Shown: positions 30,677-39,265 of the stretch, piece by piece | Layout of the letters: the number at the start of each line of letters is the position of its first letter | Position numbering within the stretch: the stretch's first letter is position 1 | Assembly (NCBI GenBank): GCA_947625615.1 | Contig: CANQPB010000021.1 | Span: 1-39,353 of the forward strand | Direction: 5' to 3' | DNA: 39,353 bases | Origin: an uncultured Clostridia bacterium | GTDB taxonomy: Bacteria; Bacillota; Clostridia; Oscillospirales; Ruminococcaceae | The notes under the pieces: model-generated | What the model was told of the DNA's origin: nothing | Databases searched by the model: none | The model's input: only the letters and a program-made list of their open reading frames with translations | Position numbers and translations under genes: made by a program

Positions 30677-33600
30677 CTAAAGCTGGGCAAGCAGCCTTTG
30701 CATGTAAACTCCGTCCTTGACGTCGATAACGCCGTCGAAGTTGAAATCGGCGACAAGCAGGTATTTCGACTTGTCCTCGAGGTCTGAGAGGATCCTCTGC
30801 ATCAGAACGCCGTCCATGACGTTGGTCTTGCCGTCGGTGTTCAGGTCGCCGTTGGGCGCAACCCTGCGGTGGCCGCAATGCTTGCAGGTGCCGGTCTCGT
30901 CATATTCGTGAGGAATTGTGGAGGACGGCTTTTCACGGGTCTGGGTGGCGGTGCAGCGCTCGCAGGTGGAGGTTTCGGTGCCGTTCTGCGTGCAGGTGGC
31001 GTTGCCGTCGTCGACATAGGTGACGAAGCTGTGGCCGAGCTTTGCGATAACCTCGGACTTGATTATAACTCCGCAGACGTCGCACTTGACGGAGCGGCTG
31101 CCGTCTTCGGTGCAGGTGGCGGGGGTATCGACTATCCAGTTGTTTTCGTCGAACTTATGGCCGCTGGCGACAAGGCCGTTGGTCTCGGTGAAGCCGCAGC
31201 GGTTGCAGCTGCGGGATTCGGTGCCGCTGTCGTCGCAGTCGGGCATGTCGACGGTGCTCCAGGGGCCCCAATCGTGGCCGAGCGCGGAATTAAGAATTTC
31301 GCGGGTGTCGGTGGCGTGGCAGACCTCGCAGGTGGCCGTCTCGGTGCCGTTTTCGGTGCAGGCGGCGTTGTTATCCGGCTTGTAGGCGCCGTAGCGGTGG
31401 CCGAGCGCCGTGCCGGGCTCCGCGCGATCCATATAGGAGCCGCAGCCGTTGTCGCAATAGGCGCGAACCATGGCGTCCTCGGTGCAGGTGGCAGGGGTGA
31501 CTATCTCGTTATACTTCGTGAACGAATGCTGGGTGAGCATTGTCCCCTCTTTTCTGCGGACGCTCTTTTCGCCGCACTTGACGCAGGTGGCGGTCTCGGT
31601 GCCGTCGCTTGCCTCGGTGGCGTTGTCGTCGTAGACATATGGGCCGAACTCGTGGCCGGTGGCGGTATCCTGGAGGATTTCCTCAATGCGGTCGGCGCAG
31701 CGGCTGCATTGCTTCTGAATGACGGTGCTGTCGGTGCAGGTGGCCTCCTTGAGGGTTGATGTCACATACTCGTGACCCAAAGCGGTGCCGGGTCTCGGGC
31801 GGGTATCGGTGGCGATCTTGCAGACCTCGCAGACGGCCTGCTCGATGGCGTCTTCGGTGCAGGTGGCCGGGGTGATTATCTCATACTTGACGAACGAATG
31901 CCCCGCAATTGCGGTGTTGGCGGCGGTTCTTGTATCGGTCTTGCCGCAGCCGAAGGCGCACTCCGCGGTCTCGGTGCCGTCCTTTTCGATTCCGGCGTCG
32001 TTATTGTAAACGTAGTTGCGGAAATCGTGCTGAACGGCGGGGTGGGTCGGATCGTCTACGATATCGGAATATTTGCAGACGCCGCACATGCGGGACTTGT
32101 GTCCGCCATGCTGACAGGTGGCGTCTTCAAGGTAGATGTAATCGGTGAGCCAGGTGTGCTCGGCCAACGCAAGGGTGACGGAGGTGGTGGCGCTGCAGCC
32201 GTCGGTCTTGCACCGATAGGTGGCGCTGCCTTGGGTCGTGCAGGTGGATTCCGTCAGGGAAACGGGGTGCTCGTAGTCCCAAACATGGGCGCCGGTGGCG
32301 GGAATGGTCTCAAAGGCGGTGGTAGCCTCGCCGCAGACCGAGCAGTGGATAGATTTGGAGCCCTCGGTGTAGCAGGTGGGTTCCTTGTCAATAGTGTAAT
32401 CCCCGTCAATGAAGGTGTGGGTGGAAACTCCCTCGGAAATAACATATCTGTCATAGCAGACGGTGCAATATTTGTACTGCCCGGGGGTGGTGACGCACCC
32501 GGTAATCTCCTCGGTGATTACGTCGCTCCACTTGTGGCCGGCAGGGAGTTCGACCCTTTCGGTCTTTGAATAGCCGCACTTGGTGCAGCGGTATTCCGTA
32601 ACGGTGTAGCCGGCGTCGTCGCAGGTGGCGTCCTTATGCTCAATTACTGTAGTCTTGAAATCGTGAGGCTCGGTTATGGACTGCTTGCAGGCGACGCTTG
32701 AACACTTAGCGGTGTGCTCCAGCTCGTTGCCCTCTATCTTGATATATGTAGTATACCTGTGAGCCTGCTGAGCCGCTTTGATGATAACATCTTCACCGCA
32801 GGAGCAATAGACGGGAGTTGTGCAGTCTCCGTCGTCCCTTAAAATAACGCTTATTCCGCTGTCGTGAGCGGAGACGCTCTTTGTCGTGCCGCACTTTAAG
32901 CATACGGAGCCATGGGTATCGTCGTCTATCTTTTGTATAGGCGACCATTCGTGATAGGTGGCGGAAACCCTTCTCGAACAGGTTTCGCATTTATAGGAGA
33001 GCTGGCAGGGATTCTCAAGAGACCTCGGATCGTGATTGCTAACCTCGGTGACATAGTCGCAGCCGGGATTTTTACATTTTTTCCAATGCTTGTCGTTGGA
33101 GGAATCCCAAACCAAATTGTGATTTTCCATGCCGTCCCGGATTTTTTCGCCGCAAACGGCGCACATCACGGGCTGAGTGCAGTCAACGATATCCTCGGGA
33201 GTATGCGGCAATTGGGGAATTTCTTTGCTAACTTGTGAATACCCGCAGTATTTGCATTTGGTTTCCGTCTTTCCGGGGGCTGTGCAGGTCGCGTCGGTTG
33301 TGACGGTTACGTACACGTGGGACGTCCGGGAAAACTCGTGGTTTTCCTCAACCGTGCCGCACTTTGTGCACTTGGCTTTGCCCTTGCCGGGCTTCTGTCC
33401 GCATATGGGAAGCTCGGTGTATTCGCCCTCAAGAACCCAGTTGTGGCCGGTGGCGTAACGGGTCATTTTAACAGATGAGCCGCAGTTGTTTGCGCACTTC
33501 ATTTCGATATAGCCGTTCTTATCGCACTCGGGCTCTACCACAGTGTTATTTGGGTCGTAAATGCCGGGATAGTTATGGTCGATAGCAGGGATAATACTGA

Positions 33601-34564
33601 TATCTTTAACCGCTCCGCAATCCTGACATGCGGTATACTGAACGCCGTCGGTTGTGCAGGTGGCGGGTATAACGGTAGGCTCAGAAGCCCAATTATGAGA
33701 ATCTTCCTGTAGTCCCTTAACCTCTATCCAACCGCATACCGAGCACTTCTGAATCGTCTCATTGCCGCAGGCGAGCCTTTCATCAGCAAGAGGTTCAAGC
33801 TTATGCCCGGCGGCAACCGCATCTTTTACTTGACTTTTGCTTTCATAAGATAACTTAGTGCAGATACTGCAATACTGTCTGTAAACAGAATGCGCAGGCA
33901 CCGTGCAGGTAGCCGCATAATCTACGCTTGTTCTGTATCCCAAATTGCAAGAAATGATTACTCTGACCTTAACCGGTTTTTCGACGCCATCGAGGGAAAT
34001 GTAAAGGGTAATGTAGCCCTCAGTAGCGTCGGGGGTGTCTATCCAGCCGAATTTCTGCTCAGCTTCGTCAAACCATTGGGGCGTAGCGCCTTCAAGGGTG
34101 GATTCTTCTTCTGCCGAAGTATTTTGGTGCTTAATTTCTACATTTGTGATCTTCTTAGTGGAGATCATGTAAAAATCAGGCGCTTCGCAGCTGGAAACTT
34201 CGGAACTGAAATGACCGGATTTTACATAGGACTTGACGACAAGACCGCTCTTGTTATAAACGGTGCGGTAATGCTCGGGGGTTGTATCCTCGGCATTGGG
34301 ATATTCGGTCGATCTGCTCTGCGCCTCGGTGAGGTTGGGAGCGTCGGACTCGAACGGGACGGCGACGCCGCCCAAAAATTCGCCGGAGACATCGGACAAA
34401 AGGCCGCCGGCTGCGGCGTGGTCTTCGCCGATGGTGTGAACGTGGGTTTCGGGAACCGTTTCGGGTTCCTCGACGACCTCAAAATCGGTGCTGACGGGCA
34501 CAACAAGGGTCATCAGCATTACGCCGCAGAGGGCCGCGGCGAGGGCTCTTTTCAAAAAGCTCAT
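30677..34564 (-). CDS. Giant secreted protein of CxxC modules with a C-terminal dockerin
   Basis: This 1295-residue protein has a signal peptide (1-25, MSFLKRALAAALCGVMLMTL). An N-terminal region of about 200 residues follows. Then come about 26 irregular modules of 30-50 residues of the type ATCTEDG-x-x-x-x-x-C-x-x-CG-x-x-x-x-(15)-GH. The two or three cysteines of each module and the final GH could form zinc or disulfide cores; similar repeats occur in surface proteins of gut Firmicutes. A dockerin at about 1238-1295 has DLNTDG and DFNFDG loops. AGGAGG precedes the ATG. No catalytic domain is seen; a scaffold or adhesin role is inference. Confidence 0.92.
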   Translation of the reverse strand: MSFLKRALAAALCGVMLMTLVVPVSTDFEVVEEPETVPETHVHTIGEDHAAAGGLLSDVSGEFLGGVAVPFESDAPNLTEAQSRSTEYPNAEDTTPEHYRTVYNKSGLVVKSYVKSGHFSSEVSSCEAPDFYMISTKKITNVEIKHQNTSAEEESTLEGATPQWFDEAEQKFGWIDTPDATEGYITLYISLDGVEKPVKVRVIISCNLGYRTSVDYAATCTVPAHSVYRQYCSICTKLSYESKSQVKDAVAAGHKLEPLADERLACGNETIQKCSVCGWIEVKGLQEDSHNWASEPTVIPATCTTDGVQYTACQDCGAVKDISIIPAIDHNYPGIYDPNNTVVEPECDKNGYIEMKCANNCGSSVKMTRYATGHNWVLEGEYTELPICGQKPGKGKAKCTKCGTVEENHEFSRTSHVYVTVTTDATCTAPGKTETKCKYCGYSQVSKEIPQLPHTPEDIVDCTQPVMCAVCGEKIRDGMENHNLVWDSSNDKHWKKCKNPGCDYVTEVSNHDPRSLENPCQLSYKCETCSRRVSATYHEWSPIQKIDDDTHGSVCLKCGTTKSVSAHDSGISVILRDDGDCTTPVYCSCGEDVIIKAAQQAHRYTTYIKIEGNELEHTAKCSSVACKQSITEPHDFKTTVIEHKDATCDDAGYTVTEYRCTKCGYSKTERVELPAGHKWSDVITEEITGCVTTPGQYKYCTVCYDRYVISEGVSTHTFIDGDYTIDKEPTCYTEGSKSIHCSVCGEATTAFETIPATGAHVWDYEHPVSLTESTCTTQGSATYRCKTDGCSATTSVTLALAEHTWLTDYIYLEDATCQHGGHKSRMCGVCKYSDIVDDPTHPAVQHDFRNYVYNNDAGIEKDGTETAECAFGCGKTDTRTAANTAIAGHSFVKYEIITPATCTEDAIEQAVCEVCKIATDTRPRPGTALGHEYVTSTLKEATCTDSTVIQKQCSRCADRIEEILQDTATGHEFGPYVYDDNATEASDGTETATCVKCGEKSVRRKEGTMLTQHSFTKYNEIVTPATCTEDAMVRAYCDNGCGSYMDRAEPGTALGHRYGAYKPDNNAACTENGTETATCEVCHATDTREILNSALGHDWGPWSTVDMPDCDDSGTESRSCNRCGFTETNGLVASGHKFDENNWIVDTPATCTEDGSRSVKCDVCGVIIKSEVIAKLGHSFVTYVDDGNATCTQNGTETSTCERCTATQTREKPSSTIPHEYDETGTCKHCGHRRVAPNGDLNTDGKTNVMDGVLMQRILSDLEDKSKYLLVADFNFDGVIDVKDGVYMQRLLAQL

Positions 34565-34690
34565 AAAAAACCTCCTAAAATTCAGACATAAAATAATCTT
34601 GTGACTTTTAGCGGTCGCGGGAGACAGGTAAACGCGGAAAAATCGGCAAAGCTTGGCTATGCCGGAGAAAAAAGAATCATAAAAATCATT

Positions 34691-34699
34691 CCCCCCCCC
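34691..34699 (-). repeat. Homopolymer tract in the leader of the giant gene
   Basis: Nine consecutive C on the + strand (G9 on the transcript). It lies about 8 nt after the predicted transcription start of the gene at 30677-34564. Confidence 0.85.
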
Positions 34700-34713
34700 A
34701 TTTTGTCAGCTAC

Positions 34714-34742
34714 ATTATAACCCCCCCCGGTTCAATTGTCAA
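34714..34742 (-). promoter_or_regulatory. Perfect-consensus promoter with a G8 spacer tract
   Basis: On the minus strand TTGACA (34737-34742) and TATAAT (34714-34719) are 17 bp apart. The spacer contains G8 (C8 at 34721-34728). Slippage of this tract would change the -35 to -10 spacing directly. It drives the 1295-residue dockerin gene; the leader is about 140 nt. Confidence 0.85.
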
Positions 34743-34762
34743 TAGAAAAAAGGAATAAAATT

Positions 34763-34799
34763 AAAAAAATCCGGCGCCGCGGGGGCGTCGGACTTTTTT
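34763..34799 (-). terminator. hsp20 terminator
   Basis: TCCGACGCC/GGCGCCGGA (34770-34792, read on the minus strand, with one G-T pair) is followed by seven T. The + strand also has a T-run, so it may also act for antisense transcripts. Confidence 0.8.
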
Positions 34800-34817
34800 A
34801 GGATTTTGGGGTTGATA

Positions 34818-35249
34818 TTATCTGATTTCAAGGCGCTTCGGCTCGGGCTTCTGCTCGACGAGCTTCGGCATGGTCAGCTTGAGGACGCCGTCCTTGAATT
34901 CGGCGTCTATTTTGTCGACGTCGATGCCGGTGGTGTCGAAGCTGCGCTGATAGCTGCCGTAGGAGCGCTCGCAGCGGACGTAGTTGCCCTTCTTGTCCTT
35001 CTCCTCATACTCGGAATGCCTCTCGGCGGAGATCGTGAGGATATTGTCGTTGAGATCGAGCTTGATGTCCTCCTTCTTTACGCCGGGCAGATCAGCCTCG
35101 AGGACGAATTCCTTGCCGTTGTCGCGGATATCGGTGGAGAACGCCGGGGTGTTGCGGCCGTCGTTTCCAAAGAATGCGCGCTCGATTTCGTCGAGTTCAC
35201 GGAAGGGATCGAAAGCGGAAAGATTTCTTCTAACATAAGGTACTAACAT
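34818..35249 (-). CDS. Small heat-shock protein, Hsp20/alpha-crystallin family
   Basis: This protein of about 143 residues is an ATP-independent chaperone that holds unfolding proteins as an oligomer. Its alpha-crystallin domain is at about 40-130, with FVLEADLPGVKKEDIKLDL and the typical DGVLKLTMPK near the C-terminus. The short tail lacks an obvious I-x-I motif; LEIR is the nearest. I chose ATG 35249 (AGGAGG 8 nt upstream) rather than 35339. The upstream region contains two different pairs of direct repeats, so stress regulation by a repressor is likely. Confidence 0.93.
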   Translation of the reverse strand: MLVPYVRRNLSAFDPFRELDEIERAFFGNDGRNTPAFSTDIRDNGKEFVLEADLPGVKKEDIKLDLNDNILTISAERHSEYEEKDKKGNYVRCERSYGSYQRSFDTTGIDVDKIDAEFKDGVLKLTMPKLVEQKPEPKRLEIR

Positions 35250-35353
35250 GATTTTTTCCTCCTTTGGGAATAACTCTATTATGTGTAGGTTTTGTTGTTT
35301 TATTTTGTCTTCGGGGCTCTCCCCTTTGACAATTATCAATATATACCCCTTAT

Positions 35354-35443
35354 GTGACGGAATTGTGATATTTCGGTGACGGAATGCCGAAAATTGGCAG
35401 TCAATTGTGTTAAGTGCTAACAGTTAAGACGAAAGAGTGCTAA
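35354..35443. promoter_or_regulatory. Two pairs of direct repeats upstream of hsp20
   Basis: GTGACGGAAT occurs at 35354-35363 and again at 35376-35385, 22 bp apart. AGTGCTAA occurs at 35413-35420 and at 35436-35443, 23 bp apart. The latter is the right half of the CIRCE element (GAGTGCTAA), but the two copies are direct rather than inverted. A period near two helical turns suggests protein binding on one DNA face. Confidence 0.55.
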
Positions 35444-35454
35444 AATTAGCTCAC

Positions 35455-35486
35455 AGAAAAGCAGGCAAAGCCGAAGCTTCGCCTGC
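35455..35486 (-). terminator. fhs terminator
   Basis: Read on the minus strand, GCAGGCGAAGC and GCTTTGCCTGC form an 11-bp stem with one mismatch and a four-base loop, followed by TTTTCT. It lies past repeat copy D. Confidence 0.7.
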
Positions 35487-35490
35487 TGCA

Positions 35491-35550
35491 GATGCGGCCT
35501 TCAGGCCACATCAAGAAAACAGATGTCAGAGGTCAGATATCAGAATTTCG
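35491..35550 (+). repeat. Dispersed hairpin-heptamer element, copy D (truncated)
   Basis: Hairpin 1 is GATGCGGCC/GGCCACATC (35491-35512). Four heptamers AGAAAAC, AGATGTC, AGAGGTC, AGATATC lie at 35514-35541, then AGAATTTCG (35542-35550). Hairpin 2 and the ATGCGTGC tail are missing. It sits between the fhs stop codon and the fhs terminator. Confidence 0.82.
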
Positions 35551-35564
35551 CTGCTAAAATTATT

Positions 35565-37241
35565 TCAGAACAGCCCGCTGATAACGCCGTTCGAATCGAC
35601 GTCGATCTTTTCGGCCGCGGGAACCTTGGGCAGGCCGGGCATCGTCAGGATATCGCCGGTCAGCGCGACAACGAAGCCGGCGCCGGCGGAAATCTTCACG
35701 CTCTTGACGGTGACGGTGAAGCCGGTGGGCGCGCCCAGCTTGGCCGGGTCATCGGAGAAGCTGTACTGCGTCTTCGCGATGCAGACGGGGCATTTGTCGA
35801 AGCCGAGGGCCGTGAGCCTTGCAATCTCCTTCGAAGCCGCAGGCAGGAAGGTGACGCCGTCGCCGCCGTAGACCCTCTTTACAACGGCCTCTATCTTTTT
35901 CTCTATGGGAAGATCGAGCTCGTAGGAGAATCTGAAATCGGGCTTTTCCTGCTCGCAGAGGCGGACGACCTCTTCGGCGAGCTCGGTGCCGCCCTCGCCG
36001 CCCTTGGCCCAGACGTCGCTTAAAACCGCCTTTACGCCGAGCTCGGCGCACTTTTTGATGACAAGCTCCACCTCGGCGTCGGTGTCGGTCGGGAAGCGGT
36101 TTACCGCGACGACCGCAGGCAGGCCGTAGACGTTTCGGATATTCGAGACGTGGCGCATGAGATTGGGCAGGCCCTTTTCCAGCGCCTCAAGATTTTCGCT
36201 GCCGAGCTCCGTCTTGGGGAGGCCGCCGTGCATCTTAAGGGCGCGTATCGTCGCGACGACGACGACTGCGTCGGGGGCGAGCCCCGCCATGCGGCACTTG
36301 ATATCCAAAAACTTCTCGGCTCCGAGATCGGCCCCGAAGCCCGCCTCGGTGATCGCATAGTCGCCGAGCTTAAGGGCGGTCTTTGTCGCGATGACGGAAT
36401 TGCAGCCGTGGGCGATGTTCGCAAAGGGGCCGCCGTGGACTATCGCAGGGGTGCCCTCAAGGGTCTGGACGAGATTCGGCTTTATGGCGTCCTTCAAAAG
36501 CGCGGCCATGGCGCCGACGGCCTTTAACTGCCCTGCGGTGACCGGCTTGTCGTCGTAAGTATAACCGACGACTATTTTTGAAAGCCTCTCCTTAAGGTCG
36601 TCAATATCGCCGGCAAGGCAGAACACCGCCATTATCTCACTGGCGACGGTGATGTCGTAGCCGTCTTCGCGGGGGGTGCCGTTGGCCTTTCCGCCGAGGC
36701 CGTCGGTGATAAACCTCAGCTGGCGGTCGTTCATGTCGACGCATCGCTTCCAGGTTATCCTGCGGGGATCGATGTTAAGGGCGTTGCCCTGGTAGATGTG
36801 ATTGTCAAGCATGGCGGCCAGAAGATTGTTGGCGGCGCCGATGGCGTGAAAATCGCCGGTAAAATGAAGGTTGATGTCCTCCATAGGGACCACCTGGGCG
36901 TATCCGCCGCCGGCCGCTCCGCCCTTTATTCCGAAGACGGGGCCCAAAGAGGGCTCGCGAAGAGCGACCACCGAATTTTTGCCTATCTTTCTGAGGCCGT
37001 CGGCAAGGCCGATGGTGGTGGTGGTTTTGCCCTCGCCGGCCGGGGTGGGGGTTATCGCGGTGACCAAAACAAGCTTGCCGTTCGGGCGGTCTGAATTCAT
37101 TATCGTGCGGTTGTCGAGCTTGGCTTTGTATCTGCCGTAAAGCTCGAGATAATCGGGATCTATGCCGGCCTTTTCGGCGATCTCGGTTATCGGTTTAAGA
37201 GGGGTCTTCTGAGCGATTTCAATGTCTGATAAAATTGCCAT
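35565..37241 (-). CDS. fhs: Formate-tetrahydrofolate ligase
   Basis: This 558-residue enzyme joins formate to tetrahydrofolate with ATP, feeding one-carbon metabolism and, in acetogens, the methyl branch of the Wood-Ljungdahl pathway. The P-loop is [15 protein letters not shown] near residue 65. The [22 protein letters not shown] segment, [12 protein letters not shown] and [14 protein letters not shown] follow; all are highly conserved. GAGGT lies 5 nt before the ATG. It is monocistronic with its own promoter. Other Wood-Ljungdahl genes are not near, so a biosynthetic role is sufficient. Confidence 0.97.
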   Translation of the reverse strand: MAILSDIEIAQKTPLKPITEIAEKAGIDPDYLELYGRYKAKLDNRTIMNSDRPNGKLVLVTAITPTPAGEGKTTTTIGLADGLRKIGKNSVVALREPSLGPVFGIKGGAAGGGYAQVVPMEDINLHFTGDFHAIGAANNLLAAMLDNHIYQGNALNIDPRRITWKRCVDMNDRQLRFITDGLGGKANGTPREDGYDITVASEIMAVFCLAGDIDDLKERLSKIVVGYTYDDKPVTAGQLKAVGAMAALLKDAIKPNLVQTLEGTPAIVHGGPFANIAHGCNSVIATKTALKLGDYAITEAGFGADLGAEKFLDIKCRMAGLAPDAVVVVATIRALKMHGGLPKTELGSENLEALEKGLPNLMRHVSNIRNVYGLPAVVAVNRFPTDTDAEVELVIKKCAELGVKAVLSDVWAKGGEGGTELAEEVVRLCEQEKPDFRFSYELDLPIEKKIEAVVKRVYGGDGVTFLPAASKEIARLTALGFDKCPVCIAKTQYSFSDDPAKLGAPTGFTVTVKSVKISAGAGFVVALTGDILTMPGLPKVPAAEKIDVDSNGVISGLF

Positions 37242-37295
37242 AATTTACCTCGATTCTCACATGCGGTTATCCCGCGGGCCTATGGTTTCAAGAGG

Positions 37296-37324
37296 ATTTT
37301 AACATCTGCCGGGGCGTTTGTCAA
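37296..37324 (-). promoter_or_regulatory. fhs promoter
   Basis: On the minus strand TTGACA (37319-37324) and TAAAAT (37296-37301) with a 17-bp spacer. The leader is about 48 nt. Confidence 0.8.
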
Positions 37325-37386
37325 CAAATAAAACAAAGATTGTTAATTCTGATATAATCGCCCGAAAATAAATAAAATTTTTTAAA

Positions 37387-37420
37387 CAAAAAAGCCGAAC
37401 GCCCCGCGTGGAGCGTCCGG
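37387..37420 (-). terminator. Terminator of the mini NPKTG gene
   Basis: On the minus strand CCGGACGCTCC pairs with GGGGCGTTCGG (with G-T pairs) and is followed by a TTTTTTG tract. Confidence 0.75.
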
Positions 37421-37475
37421 GATTTCGGTTGATTCAACAGTATAAACCAACGCTGCCGTAAACGGCGTTTGCTGA

Positions 37476-37712
37476 TCAGTGCTTCTTGGTGACAACAGCG
37501 GCAGCCGCAGAAACGACTATCGGCAGAGCGGCAAGGGCAAGACCGGTCTTAGGGTTCTCTTCCTTGGCGGGCTCTTCGGTGTCGTCGACGGTGGTGGTAT
37601 CACCCTCATCGTCGGAATCGGTGTTCTGGGTGGTGGTGTCGGCAAAAACAGCGACGGTGAACACTGAAACGGCGAGCATCAGAGCCAGAAGCATAGCAAG
37701 CAACTTCTTCAT
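37476..37712 (-). CDS. Mini surface protein: signal peptide plus NPKTG sorting signal
   Basis: This 78-residue protein has a signal peptide (1-24, ending ADTTT), a Thr/Asp/Glu-rich linker of about 30 residues, the sortase-like motif NPKTG (about 53-57), a hydrophobic segment and the tail TKKH. After processing, only the linker of about 30 residues would remain on the cell wall. AAGGAGG is 9 nt before the ATG. No partner or sortase is nearby. Role unknown; the length is far below normal sortase substrates. Confidence 0.85.
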   Translation of the reverse strand: MKKLLAMLLALMLAVSVFTVAVFADTTTQNTDSDDEGDTTTVDDTEEPAKEENPKTGLALAALPIVVSAAAAVVTKKH

Positions 37713-37930
37713 AATTAGTAACCTCCTTGATTTTTAGCGATAAACGCTTTTGTGATATTTATTATACATTAGTGACGGCAATTTTACTATAGACAAATTC
37801 TACAATGTTTTATATATATTTTTTGACAAATTAGGACGTTTTGCAAAAATATTTAAATAATTGCACTGCCTTTGTAAATTTTTTGTTAACATTTGAGCGG
37901 AATTTTACCGCTTTTATCCGGCAAACGGCA

Positions 37931-38962
37931 TCAGTCCGGCTTGCCGGCGAAGCCGTAGGGATTTTTCGACTGCCAGTTCCACGAATCGCGGCACATGTCG
38001 TCGAGATTGAATTTTGCCTTCCAGCCGAGTTCCTTTTCGGCGAGGGTAGGATCGGCCCAGCAGGCGTCGGCGTCGCCGGGGCGGCGCGGAGCGATGACGT
38101 AGGGCAGCTTTCTGCCGCAGGCGCGCTCGTAGGCGTGAAGGACATCGAAGACGGAGGAGCCCTTGCCGGTGCCGAGGTTATAGATCTTCACCTCACCGTT
38201 TAGGGTCTTCATCTTTTCGAGGGCTTTAATGTGTCCCTCGGCGAGGTCTACGACATGGATATAGTCGCGGACGCCGGTGCCGTCGGGGGTGTTGTAGTCG
38301 TTGCCGTTGACGTTGAGGTGAGGTCTGCGGCCGACCGCCACCTGCGCGATATAGGGGGTGAGGTTATTCGGCACGCCCTGGGGATCCTCCCCTATCAGGC
38401 CGCTCGAATGAGCGCCGACGGGATTGAAGTATCTCAGCAGGATCACGTTCCACTCGGGATCGGCGGTGTGAACGTCGGTGAGTATCTGCTCGATAATCCA
38501 CTTTGTCCAGCCGTAGGGGTTTGTGCAGACGCCCTTGGGGGAATTTTCGGTGATGGGCAGCTCCTTCGGGGCGCCGTAGACGGTGGCCGACGAGGAGAAG
38601 ATGATATTTTTGACGTTGTGGGCGCGCATCGCCTCGATGAGGGTGAGGGTGCCGCCGATGTTGTTTTTGTAGTATTCGACAGGCTCCGAAACGGATACGG
38701 CGACGGCCTTTAAGCCGGCGAAGTGGATAACGGAATCGATATCGGGATTTTCGGAGAAGATGGCGTCCATCGCCGCAGGATCGCACATATCGGCCTTATA
38801 AAATTTCACCTTTTTGCCGGTGATTTTTTCAACGCGCCGAAGCGACTCCTCATAGGAATTGGAGAGGTTGTCGAAGACTACGACGTCGAAGCCCTGTTCA
38901 AGCAGGCACAGAACGGTATGGGAGCCGATGTAGCCCGCACCTCCGCTTACAAGAATTGACAT
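37931..38962 (-). CDS. galE: UDP-glucose 4-epimerase
   Basis: This 343-residue extended SDR interconverts UDP-glucose and UDP-galactose. The NAD motif GGAGYIGSH is at 7-15, and the catalytic YxxxK is YGWTK. The segments SSSATVYG, RYFNPVGAHSSGLIGEDP and RDYIHVVDLAEGH are typical of GalE. AAAGGAC precedes the ATG. It stands alone, with a consensus promoter at 38999-39027. It may feed cell-surface polysaccharide synthesis or galactose use. Confidence 0.96.
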   Translation of the reverse strand: MSILVSGGAGYIGSHTVLCLLEQGFDVVVFDNLSNSYEESLRRVEKITGKKVKFYKADMCDPAAMDAIFSENPDIDSVIHFAGLKAVAVSVSEPVEYYKNNIGGTLTLIEAMRAHNVKNIIFSSSATVYGAPKELPITENSPKGVCTNPYGWTKWIIEQILTDVHTADPEWNVILLRYFNPVGAHSSGLIGEDPQGVPNNLTPYIAQVAVGRRPHLNVNGNDYNTPDGTGVRDYIHVVDLAEGHIKALEKMKTLNGEVKIYNLGTGKGSSVFDVLHAYERACGRKLPYVIAPRRPGDADACWADPTLAEKELGWKAKFNLDDMCRDSWNWQSKNPYGFAGKPD

Positions 38963-38998
38963 TTGAATCGTCCTTTCCGCATGAATTCATGATAGAAC

Positions 38999-39027
38999 AT
39001 TATACCACGGAAATTTTGATTTTTCAA
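38999..39027 (-). promoter_or_regulatory. galE promoter
   Basis: On the minus strand TTGAAA (39022-39027) and TATAAT (38999-39004) with a 17-bp spacer. The leader is about 30 nt. Confidence 0.8.
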
Positions 39028-39047
39028 GAGGTAAGAATGATTATTTG

Positions 39048-39083
39048 AAAAAGAAAAAGGCCGTGCATTTTTACGCGGCTTTT
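39048..39083 (-). terminator. Possible terminator of a minus-strand gene right of the window
   Basis: GCCGCGT and GCACGGC can pair with one G-T (39060-39079, minus strand) and are followed by TTTTTCTTTTTC. It lies upstream of galE. Confidence 0.45.
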
Positions 39084-39265
39084 GAAATAAGGTTTTTCTT
39101 TACCTTGCGCTGCAAAGTCTCCTCGGCTCATGCCTCGGTTTTTTTGACGCAGACTGCCGGATTTGCAGGACTTTCCTGAATAAACGCAGGCTGTCATAAA
39201 ACGACAAGCACCGCACCTAAAGTGCCTCGTGAACTTTGATTTTGTGGGACACCTTTGGGAACGCA

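Noticed and set aside
30869-32569. Two long + strand ORFs (296 and 265 residues) antisense to the giant dockerin gene
   Set aside because: They are glycine- and alanine-rich mirror images of the repeated CxxC modules, with no initiation signals.
35412-35443. A canonical CIRCE operator before hsp20
   Set aside because: The two AGTGCTAA half-sites are direct repeats; no TTAGCACTC-N9-GAGTGCTAA inverted arrangement is present.
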